Source: CAWHNT01 sp963830775
GTDB taxonomy: Bacteria > Pseudomonadota > Alphaproteobacteria > Geminicoccales > Geminicoccaceae
Length of the DNA: 64,000 nucleotides
NCBI GenBank assembly: GCA_963830775.1
Contig: CAWHNT010000032.1
Coordinates: 434,001 to 498,000 of the forward strand
Direction of reading: 5' to 3'
Below the pieces are notes generated by a model, which saw only the letters and a program-made list of their open reading frames with translations, did no database searches and had not been told where the DNA came from. The position numbers and the translations under genes were made by a program. The stretch's first letter is position 1. Each line of letters begins with the position of its first letter. This document shows positions 56,286 through 64,000 of the stretch, in pieces.

Positions 56286-58801
56286 GGAGCGACCTTGAGC
56301 CCCGCAAGGACGGCGAAGGGCGAGGACGAGGTGCCGGCCATGGCCCGCCGCTTCTTCTCGGGCGCATCCTGCCGCCGCCGCGGCGCGCGCCGCCCCCGCG
56401 GCCAGGCGAAGACCATCTCGCCCTCGCCGTGCAGCGGGCGGAAGCCCAGGGCCTCCACCAGCTCCCGCAGCTCGGCCCGGCTCAGGCCGGCCTCGGCCGC
56501 GAGCTGAGGCGGCAGCGCGAAGGGGCTGGTCAGCCGCGCCAGCGCCCGCACCGCTGCCGCCAGCCGTTCCAGCACGTCGACCCGGAGCGCGAAGTCGCCG
56601 AGGGTAGCGAAGCCCGCGATCAGCGCCGCCTCGCCCGGCGGCACCTCGGCCCCGCGCAGCACGGTCCGCCCGGCCGGCGGGAGGGCAACCGTCGTTCCCG
56701 TCGCCAGCCGCCACAGGCGGACCCGTGCCTCGACCGCGGCAGGCTTCAGCAGCGCCGGCAGGAACAGGTGGTGCCAGCCGAAGCGAACACCGAGCCTGCC
56801 CAGGGCCGCACGGTCGGCCGCCGTCAGGGCCGGCAGCAGGCTCTCGACCTCCTCCCGCCCGACGCAGCCCAGGGCCTCGTGCAGCCGGAAGGCGATGCCA
56901 CGGGCCGAGGGCCCTAGCGCCTCGTCGTGAGCCGCCTGGGTCAGCGCCTCCAAGGCTGCCAGCCGCTCGCCGAGCCACGCCTGCAGCCAGGCCTGCAGAC
57001 GCTGCCGCGCCCGGCCGGCCGTGCCGCTGTCGAGCATGGGGTCGGCCAGCAGCTCGATCCGCGGCGCCAGCCGGTCGCCCGTCGCACGCAGCCGGGCCAC
57101 CGCCGCCCCGCGCCACAGGATCTCCTCCCGCTCGCCGAGCGAGAACGCCGTGTCGGGCTCGGCCACGAGATCGCCAGCCCGCGCCCGCAGCGAGGGGCCG
57201 ACGGCACGCCGGGCCGCCGTCATCAGCAGGCGCTGCTCGCTCTCCAGCTCATCGTCGGCCAGCACGAAGCCCAGGCCCACGAGCCGGCCGACGCTGTGCT
57301 CGTCGACCACCACCTCGCCATCGGCCTCGACCCTGGCCGCGTGCTCGCCCTTCTCTCGTAGCGAACGCAGCAGCGCCGAGGTGCGCCGGTCGACGAAGCG
57401 CTGGGTCAGCCGCTCGTGCAGCGCGTCCGAGAGCCGGTCCTCGACCTCGCGCGTGCGCTCCTGCCAGCGGGCGCCGTTCTCCAGCCAGCCCGGCCGGTGC
57501 GACATGTAGGTCCAGGTGCGGACATGGGAGATGCGAGCCACCAGGGCGTCGATGTCACCCTCGGTGCGGTCGAGGCGGGCGATCATGTCGCCGACCCAGC
57601 TGTTGGGCAGCACGCCGCGCCCGCTGGTCAGATGCCCGAACACGGTCGCCAGGAGGTGCAGGTGCGCATCGGTCACCGTCTTCCTGAAGTCCGGGATCTG
57701 GCACACCTGCCAGAGCAGCCGCACCCGGTCCGGCCGGTCGGCCCGGGCCCGGATCTCGTCCCGCCGGGCGAGGAAGGCGAGGCTGCGGTCGTCCAGCGCA
57801 TCCCGCACCTTCACCAGCACCGGGACCGGCGGTGCCCGGTCGAGGCTGGCGGAGAGTGCTTCCAGGCTCGCGAAGTCGAGCTCCGTGTTGCGCCAGCGCA
57901 GGTTCTTGAGCGGCGGGAAGCTGTGGCTCTCGACCGCCTCGATCTCCTTCTCGTCGAAGGCGCCGCAGCTGCCGGTGGCACCGAACGTGCCGTCCGCCAT
58001 GTGCCGCCCGGCCCGGCCGGCGATCTGGGCGATCTCGGCATGGGTCAGCCGGCGCTGCTCGCGGCCGTCGAACTTGCGCAAGGACGCGAAGGCGACGTGG
58101 GCGAGATCCATGTTGAGGCCCATGCCGATGGCGTCCGTCGCCACCAGATGGTCGACCTCGCCCGCCTGGTAGAGCGCCACTTGCGCGTTCCTGGTCCGCG
58201 GCGAGAGGGCGCCCAGCACCACCGCCGCCCCGCCCTTCTGCCGGCGCACCACCTCGGCCAGCGCGTAGACGTCGGACGCGCTGAAGCCGACGATGGCGCT
58301 GCGCCGCGGCAGCCGGTGCAGCTTGGTCTCGCCGGCATAGGTGAGGATGGAGAAGCGCGGCCGGGTGATGATCTCCGCCGACGGCACCAGGCGCTTCAGG
58401 ATCGGCCGGATCGTGTCCGAGCCCAGGAACATGGTCTCGTCGATCCCGCGGGCATGGAGCAGCCGGTCGGTGAAGATGTGGCCGCGCTCGCGGTCGGCGC
58501 AGAGCTGGATCTCGTCCACGGCCAGGAACGAGGCCTCGCGCTGCAGCGGCATCGCCTCGACCGTGCAGATCAGGTAGCGCGCGTCCTCAGCACCGACCCG
58601 CTCCTCGCCGGTGATCAGGGCGGCGGCCCCCGCCCCCTTGATCGCCACCACGCGGTCGTAGATCTCGCGCGCCAGCAGGCGCAGCGGGAAACCCATGATC
58701 CCGCTGCGGTGGGCCAGCATCCGTTCGACCGCGAAATGCGTCTTCCCGGTGTTGGTCGGACCCAGGACCGCTAAGATGCGTGACGATTCCGCCGACGCCA
58801 T
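56282..58801 (-). CDS. SUV3-like ATP-dependent RNA helicase
   Basis: An 839-aa helicase of the mitochondrial SUV3/SUPV3L1 type, which is the partner of RNA degradation machines in mitochondria. Walker A is LGPTNTGKTHFAVERML, the DExH variant is LAVDEIQLCADRERGH, motif III-IV includes FLGSDTIRPILK, and motif VI is QIAGRAGRHMADG. The C-terminal half has SUV3-type helical parts and an Arg/Lys-rich end. I use the ATG at 58801, since upstream codons overlap the divergent cyclase promoter. It is coupled to the S4 gene. Confidence 0.92.
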   Translation of the reverse strand: MASAESSRILAVLGPTNTGKTHFAVERMLAHRSGIMGFPLRLLAREIYDRVVAIKGAGAAALITGEERVGAEDARYLICTVEAMPLQREASFLAVDEIQLCADRERGHIFTDRLLHARGIDETMFLGSDTIRPILKRLVPSAEIITRPRFSILTYAGETKLHRLPRRSAIVGFSASDVYALAEVVRRQKGGAAVVLGALSPRTRNAQVALYQAGEVDHLVATDAIGMGLNMDLAHVAFASLRKFDGREQRRLTHAEIAQIAGRAGRHMADGTFGATGSCGAFDEKEIEAVESHSFPPLKNLRWRNTELDFASLEALSASLDRAPPVPVLVKVRDALDDRSLAFLARRDEIRARADRPDRVRLLWQVCQIPDFRKTVTDAHLHLLATVFGHLTSGRGVLPNSWVGDMIARLDRTEGDIDALVARISHVRTWTYMSHRPGWLENGARWQERTREVEDRLSDALHERLTQRFVDRRTSALLRSLREKGEHAARVEADGEVVVDEHSVGRLVGLGFVLADDELESEQRLLMTAARRAVGPSLRARAGDLVAEPDTAFSLGEREEILWRGAAVARLRATGDRLAPRIELLADPMLDSGTAGRARQRLQAWLQAWLGERLAALEALTQAAHDEALGPSARGIAFRLHEALGCVGREEVESLLPALTAADRAALGRLGVRFGWHHLFLPALLKPAAVEARVRLWRLATGTTVALPPAGRTVLRGAEVPPGEAALIAGFATLGDFALRVDVLERLAAAVRALARLTSPFALPPQLAAEAGLSRAELRELVEALGFRPLHGEGEMVFAWPRGRRAPRRRQDAPEKKRRAMAGTSSSPFAVLAGLKVAP

Positions 58802-58862
58802 GCGCCGAAGATCGGTGACCTTGCCGGGCTTGGCAAGTGCGGCCAGAGGGTTGGGAAGCAGG

Positions 58863-60685
58863 TTGACCGTCCAGCACGCCCGTTTCGTCCACCGCTTCCG
58901 CGGCCCCCTCTCCCGCGTCTGGCAGGCCACCGCCGACACCGCCCGCTACAACGAGGCGGCAGGCTTCCCGCTGCACGAGATCACCGAGGTGCCGCAAGCG
59001 GACGGCAGCCGCCTCTTCCGCGGCAAGGCCAAGGTCGGGCCCTTCACCCTCATTTGGCAGGACGTGCCCTGCAACTGGGTCCGCGACCGCTGGCTCCTGC
59101 ATACCCGCCTGATCGAGAACGGCCCGATCGCCCGCCTCACCGCCCACTTCACCATCGTTCCCGACGGCGAGGGCTGCACCGGCACCTACGACCTCGAGGT
59201 CGAGCCGCGCGGGCTCCTCGGCCGCATCCTGGCCGGCCCCATGGTCCTGAAGAAGGGCGGGGCCGCCTTCCTGCGCCTCGCCGCCGAGGCCGACGCCTGG
59301 GCGCTGGGCCAGCGCGAGCTGCCGTTCGACGTCCCGGCCCCCTCGCTCCCCGACGGTGCCCGCAACCGGGCCGAGCGCATCGCCACCGAGCTGGTCGCCG
59401 CCGACCACCCCGCCGACCTGGTCGAGCGCCTGGTCCAGCTCGTCTGCGAGGGCCCCGAGAACGAGGTCACCCGCCTGCGTCCTTTGGCCCTCGCCCGCCG
59501 CTGGTCCGCCCCGGCCGAGCAGCTCATCCCCTTATGCCTCGAAGCCACCCGCCGCGGCCTCCTCTCGCTCCGCTGGGACCTGCTCTGCCCGCGCTGCCGC
59601 GGTGCCAAGGTCCGCGTCGCCTCCCTCGACGAGCTCCCGCGCGGCGCCCACTGCCCCACCTGTGCCGTCGACTACGAGCGCGAGTTCTCGAAGAACGTGG
59701 AAGCCACCTTCCACCCCGCCCCCGCCATCCGCCAGCTCCACCAGGGCGAGTTCTGCCTCCTGGGCCCCATGAGCACCCCCCACATCCTGGCCCACCTAAC
59801 CGTCGGGCCGACGCAGGCGCTCGAAGTCCCCATCGACCTCCCCCCCGGCCCTTACCGCGTCCGCACCCTCGAGCCCGGCCCCGAGCTCCTCCTCGAGGCC
59901 GGGGCGGCCCCCCTCCCCATCGTCCGCCACGACGGCACCACCCTCACCCCGTCAGGCGAGGCCCCCGCCCTCACCTTCCTCAACGCCACCGCGAAGCCCC
60001 TAACCTTCGTCCTCGAGGACCGCACCTGGGTGAAGGACGCCCTCACCGCCGACCGCCTCACCGCCCTCCAGTCCTTCCGCGACCTCTTCTCCGACCAGGT
60101 CCTCCGCCCCGGCGACGAGGTCGCCATCGAGCGCGTCGCCATCCTCTTCAGCGACCTGCGGGGGTCCACGGCCCTGTACGAGCGGCTGGGAGACGCGGCG
60201 GCGTACCACCGGGTGCGGGAGCATTTCGGGTATCTGGCGCGGATCGTCCGCGAGCATGGGGGGGCGGTGGTCAAGACGATCGGGGATGCAGTGATGGCAG
60301 TGTTCGCGGATCCTGCGCAGGGGGGTGGCGGCGGCGCTTGCCATGCAGCAGCACATCGGGGAGCTCAACGCGGGAGAGTGAGGCGCCGCTTGTGCTGAAG
60401 CTCGGGCTCCACGCGGGGCCTTGCATCGCAGTGAACCTGAATGATCGGCTGGACTATTTCGGTCGGACGGTGAATCTCGCGGCGAGGCTACAGGGCGAGA
60501 GCCAGGGTGGGGATGTTATGCTGTCAGCAGAGCTAACGGTAGAGCCCGAGGTAGCGGCGCTGCTGGAAGGACGGCCGATGGAGCATGGAGCGACGAGCTT
60601 ACGGGGCTTCCGCGCAGCAGTGCCGCTCGTTCGGTTAGCCACAGGTTCGCGCCAGACTGTGGCGCAGGAACCTATCGGCACTTAG
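58863..60685 (+). CDS. adenylate cyclase with START-like and zinc-ribbon regions (two frameshifts)
   Basis: About 606 aa. The N-terminal SRPBCC/START-like domain of the DUF5939 type (VQHARFVHRFRGPLSRVWQAT, IWQDVPCNWVRDRWLL, VEPRGLLGRILAG) is followed by a zinc-ribbon motif (LLCPRCRGAKVR and AHCPTCAVDYERE), a beta-rich region, and a C-terminal class III cyclase domain with metal Asp residues in AILFSDLRGSTALYER and VVKTIGDAVMAVF and NLAAR in FGRTVNLAARL. Extra bases near 60323 and 60380 shift the frame twice; AAALAMQQHIGELN and SEAPLVLKLGLHAGPC link the parts. The TTG at 58863 is the likely start; an ATG at 58800 is an alternative. Confidence 0.82.
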
Positions 60686-60846
60686 ATAGATCACATCAGA
60701 ACACCCCTGCCCACTCGAGCGGGAGTAACGTTCTGCCCCTAACTACTACGGTTTCCCCGCCTCGGGCAGCTCGAGCAAGCGCCACTGTCTTAGCCAATCC
60801 AATGTCACTACTGGACTTAACATAGCGCTTCGCAGTCTCCGGCCTT
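60686..60846. other. intergenic stretch without a recognisable gene
   Basis: Lower-GC DNA between the cyclase gene and the IS1595 element; no coding frame or structure stands out. Confidence 0.5.
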
Positions 60847-61881
60847 CCTGATTGTCCGTTTCACGCATCCGCAATGACAGCGTGGTAGGGCTGCGGGTTG
60901 GTGTGAACGGCGGCCCAGGCGAGGCGCTCGACGATGCTGTCGAGCTGGAAGCGTCGATTGAAGCGGTAGGCGAAGCTGGTGAGGTACGATTGGGCGTGCT
61001 TGGCGCTGACGTGATGGTAGGTGCCGGCGATCGCGGTCTTGATGTTGCCCAGCGTCGTGTTCACCCACCGGAACGGGGTCCAGCGCGCGGCCCGCTTGCC
61101 CGAGCCCGTGACCATCGGGCGATGCGAGCAGCCGGCCTTCTCGACCGCGGGCCAGCAGGACAGGCCGTCGCTGACGATCTCGCTGCCGGGTGCCAGATGG
61201 CACTTGGCCAGCCTCTCGATCTCCTTCTTGCGGAAGCCCTTGACCACGCTCAGCCGCAGCCGCTTGGGCCGGCGCTCGGGCGTGGTCTCGACCGCGGCCA
61301 CGAAGGGCTGCTTGCCCGCAGCACCCCGGCCGCGCTTGCCGCCCGGCCGCTCGCCGCCGAGATAAGCATCATCGACCTCGACCCGGCCTTCGAGCTTGGG
61401 CTTATGGGCCTCACGGGCACCCATCGCTCGCATCAGCTTGTGCTTCATGAGCCAGGCGGTCTGCCGCTTGACCCCCAGCCTGCGCCCGAGCTCGATCGAG
61501 CTGATCCCGTTCTTGCTCTGGGTCAGATGGTAGATCGCGATGAACCAGGTGGTGAGCGGCAGCTTGGTGTCTTGGAACACCGTGCCGGCGGTCAGCCGGA
61601 CCTGCCGCTTGCAGCGGTTGCACTGGAACAGCTCGCGGGTCTTCAGCTGGCAGAAGCCGCGGTGCCCGCAGCCAGGGCAGGTCAGCCCCTGGCGCCAGCG
61701 CATCTCGAACAGTGCCTTGCGGCAGGCCTCCTCGGTCCCGAACCGCTCCCGGAACGCGGCCTCGCTCAGGCCCTTGAGCGCACGCCGCAAGCCCGCCGCC
61801 ATCACCATCCGCCCCCTCCGCCAGCCCCCAAAGCTCTGGAAATCCTAGCTCATCGGCGGATGCGTGTCATGGGCAATCAGG
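60847..61881 (-). mobile_element. IS1595-family insertion sequence
   Basis: About 1035 bp. The ends CCTGATTGTCCGTTTCACGC (left) and CCTGATTGCCCATGACACGC (right, reverse complement), both continuing to ATCCGC, form imperfect inverted repeats. I could not identify the expected 8-bp target duplication, so the exact limits may be off by a few bases. Confidence 0.8.
60861..61808 (-). CDS. IS1595-family transposase
   Basis: An intact 315-aa transposase with an N-terminal zinc ribbon (LTCPGCGHRG, FQCNRCKRQVRLTAGTVF) and a DDE/N domain (VEVDDAYLGGERPGGKRGR; IVSDGLSCWPAVEKAGCSH; WVNTTLGNIKTAIAGTYHH, then YRFNRRF). It is the only IS transposase in the window without a frameshift, so this copy is the best candidate for an active element. 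Confidence 0.93.
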   Translation of the reverse strand: MVMAAGLRRALKGLSEAAFRERFGTEEACRKALFEMRWRQGLTCPGCGHRGFCQLKTRELFQCNRCKRQVRLTAGTVFQDTKLPLTTWFIAIYHLTQSKNGISSIELGRRLGVKRQTAWLMKHKLMRAMGAREAHKPKLEGRVEVDDAYLGGERPGGKRGRGAAGKQPFVAAVETTPERRPKRLRLSVVKGFRKKEIERLAKCHLAPGSEIVSDGLSCWPAVEKAGCSHRPMVTGSGKRAARWTPFRWVNTTLGNIKTAIAGTYHHVSAKHAQSYLTSFAYRFNRRFQLDSIVERLAWAAVHTNPQPYHAVIADA

Positions 61882-61993
61882 TTCGGCATTGATCGGACGA
61901 CTTGTGTCCGTCGCTTGATCTCATCGTTAAGACGGTCGAGCATGCTGGTGCTTCTTCATGTGTTTATGATGCTGACGCGGCAATCGGTAGTAG

Positions 61994-62880
61994 GTGAAGG
62001 TATCCTCGACGTTCTTCCTCAACCCAACTGGTGAGGCGATCGTAGCCAGCGGAGACCGGGCTCTGGTCGGCGACTTCGGCACTGGGCAGGCCCTCAGCGA
62101 CGAGCAGTACGCGCTGCTGACACCGCTGATCTCGCCCGCCGAAGCGCGGCGGGCGGCCGCGCACCAGCGAAATGCGGCGGCTGCTGGACGACTTGTTCTA
62201 CCTCGTGCGTACTGTCTGCCAGTGGCGTCACCTGCCGCCCCGGCCCGGCCTTCCCGCCGTGGCGGACGATCTATGGCTACATGCGGGTCTTCGAGGACGC
62301 GGGCGTGTTGGAGAGCATCCGCCACCACCTCGTGCTGATGCTGCGCGAGCAGGATGGCCGCGATCCCAGCCCCACCGCCGCGGTTGTCGAGACCCAGAGA
62401 GTGAGGACGACGGACAAGGGGGGCCGCGCGGCTACGATGCTGGCAGGAAGGTCAAGGGCCGGAAGCGCCACGTCGCGTTCGACACCTCGGGTTTGCTGTT
62501 GGGGATCGCCGTCCACGCCGCCGACATCCAGGACGCGGACGGGGCCGTGGGACTTCCTGCGGCGGCTGAAGTGGCTCTACCCATGGTTCAAGGTCGAGAT
62601 CGCCGAGAGCTACAACGACCGGCTCGCAGCGATGCTCGCCTGCTTCATGCTCGGCCTGACCCTGATCATCGTGCGCCGGCTCGCCGACAGCAACGGCTTC
62701 GTCTTGATCTCGCGCCGCTGGGTGGCGGAGCGAGACGCTGGGCTGGCTGGGTCGCTGGCGCCGGCTGGCCAAGGACGACGAGAGAACTGACCGAGATCTC
62801 CGAGACGATGGTGAAGCTGGCCATGATCCGCCTCCTGCAGCACCGCGCGCACCAGCCGCGCAGACCCTCAGGGTCTACCT
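61994..62880 (+). pseudogene. IS5-family transposase remnant
   Basis: Parts of an IS5-type transposase lie in order but in several frames: ALSDEQYALLTPLISPAEAR (62090), MRRLLDDLFYLVRTVCQWRH (62172), then IYGYMRVFEDAGVLESIRHH (62270), DGRDPSPTAAVVETQRV, GYDAGRKVKGRKRHVAFDTSG, WFKVEIAESYNDRL, SRRWVAERTLGWLGRWRRL. At least four shifts are needed and start and ends are unclear. It is decayed or badly sequenced. Confidence 0.75.
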
Positions 62881-63244
62881 TGAGCGATGACTTGGCGGTG
62901 TCAATGGATGGCTTACTCTGGACCTCGGTCATGGCGGGGCTACTCTTGGGCGTTAGCGACGTAAGACACCGCCAAACTGCCAGGACCACCCCGACAGACC
63001 AATGTGCAAACTCCGGCGGCTATACACCTCAGTCGGGATGCACTCTGCGCACGCTGTCGCTAGGAGGCTCTCATGCAATAGAAACGCCCTTTGATGTTAC
63101 GGCGAGCCAGACGGCATAGTCCGTGTGCACTGCCGCTCTTGTTTCGTGAGAGCCGTTCCTAGTGGAACATTTGGAGATGAGACGTCTTCTGACGACTTAG
63201 TAGGGTCAGATTACTACGATACAGGGCGCCTCACCGGGAAGGCC
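62881..63244. other. intergenic stretch without a recognisable gene
   Basis: Falling GC, between the IS5 remnant and the second ISAs1 copy. The plus-strand frame up to 63119 is only a run-on of the remnant and has no family features. Confidence 0.5.
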
Positions 63245-64000
63245 CAGGGCTGTTCAGTTCTGTGATTTTGGCAGGCCATGGGCAAGGAGACGGTCGAGGC
63301 TGAGAGCGTTGGTGTAGATGGCCTCGCTCACGTTGCCGACGCCGTTGGCGCGCAGGATGTTGAGCGCGAACGAGCGCAGGCGGGCGAAGATACCGGGCTG
63401 GCGCCGGATGCGGCTGTCGTCCTCGCGCAGGATGCGATCGCGCACGTGGTGGTCGCGGTTCTCGATCCCCCAGTGCGCCCGGACCGCCCACCCGAAGTCC
63501 TCGGCGTCCAGCCGGACCTGGCTGACGTAGTAGGCGACCTCGCGCCGGGGGCGCCACAGGCCGGTGCGGGTGTCCTTGCACCAGCTCAGGCGTGAGACGC
63601 GGGCCGCACAGGCGATCGTCCCCTGCCATTCGGGTGGAAGCTGATCCGCGACCGCGAAGACCTCGACGCGCCGGTGCTCCTGACGGCCGTGCCGACCGCG
63701 GTCCGCCGTCTCGTGCCGGTCGACCGGGTCCCGCTCGGCGCACAGTCGCGCCACGGCCTCATACAGGCCGGGCTGGTTGGGCTTGAGTCGCACCAGCAGG
63801 GCGTTGCCGGTCGCGGTCGCGCAGGCGAACGTTTTTTTGGCAGTGCAGGGCGTCGGCGGTGAACAGGACGCCCCTCAGGCCCAGCTGCTCGATCAGCGCC
63901 TGGGCCGCCGCGACCTCGTCGCCTTCGGCGATCTCCTGATGGGCCAGGATGAGCGCCGCCTCGCTGGCGAAGGCGCTGAGCACCTGCGCCGCGGCCTGGT
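63245..64000 (-). mobile_element. ISAs1-family insertion sequence, copy 2 (runs off window)
   Basis: Starts with the same inverted repeat CAGGGCTGTTCAGTTCTG as the right end of copy 1 and is almost identical to it throughout the visible 756 bp, in opposite orientation. The other end and any target duplication lie outside the window. Confidence 0.9.
63254..64000 (-). CDS. ISAs1-family transposase, copy 2 (partial, shares A7 frameshift)
   Basis: C-terminal two thirds of the transposase. It carries the same seven-A tract at 63832-63838 (read on the minus strand) that puts FACATATGNALL-type sequence in the +1 frame, but not the second extra A of copy 1, so MRLKPNQPGLYEAVARLCAER to the stop is in one frame. 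The N-terminal part is outside the window. Confidence 0.85.

Noticed and set aside
60835..61895. 8-bp target duplication of the IS1595 element
   Set aside because: The flanks just outside the inverted repeats do not match convincingly, so I give only approximate limits.

Overview
The window is GC-rich chromosomal DNA of an alphaproteobacterium, probably Rhodospirillales-like. The pointers are the gene order DUF3576 lipoprotein-leuS-lptE-holA, a SUV3-type helicase overlapping an S4-domain gene, Rhodospirillum-type porins, MeaB and pyruvate phosphate dikinase side by side, and a polyprenyl diphosphate synthase. The genus cannot be fixed from the sequence alone.

Layout. 1-10214 (+) is the 3' part of a catabolic operon: ABC sugar/polyol permease, two different ATPases, FGGY kinase, D-2-hydroxyacid dehydrogenase, class II aldolase, GlpD-like oxidoreductase, second FGGY kinase, second class II aldolase. 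10216-12400 (-) is trehalose synthesis (otsB-otsA). 12505-24459 is housekeeping: YgfZ, an orphan HicB, MeaB, PpdK, GlyQS, an S49 peptidase, a TrmN6-like methyltransferase, DUF2007, polyprenyl synthase and a LysR regulator divergent from a TSUP permease. A tRNA-Pro(CGG) with a clear promoter and a GNAT protein follow.

26150-32500 is an accessory island of partly low GC. It holds an ISAs1-family element, two copies of a 171-bp MITE with separate 7-bp target duplications flanking an orphan class III nucleotidyl cyclase gene, and an AbrB/PIN toxin-antitoxin remnant whose antitoxin is split by an IS630-family element. 32819-37449 (-) is the glycine cleavage operon gcvT-gcvH-gcvP under a tandem glycine riboswitch. 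37578-38671 is a membrane cytochrome b plus tetraheme cytochrome c pair. 38886-40937 (-) is an apparently undescribed locus of two CesT-like type III secretion chaperones and a candidate effector, with an IS4-family element 23 bp upstream. 42560-60685 returns to core genes: ProX-like deacylase, accA, a GGDEF protein, holA-lptE-leuS-DUF3576, outer-membrane proteins with two near-identical porins, a JmjC/cupin oxygenase, YggS, cytochrome c, SUV3 helicase with S4 protein, and a multidomain adenylate cyclase. 60847-64000 is a second IS cluster: an intact IS1595, a decayed IS5 and a second ISAs1 copy running off the window.

A caution for every reader: at least a dozen genes, including essential ones (glyS, accA, gcvP), are broken by single-base frameshifts, mostly +1. 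This density points to draft-quality sequence rather than mass gene death. I annotate such genes as one CDS across the shift and mark the place.
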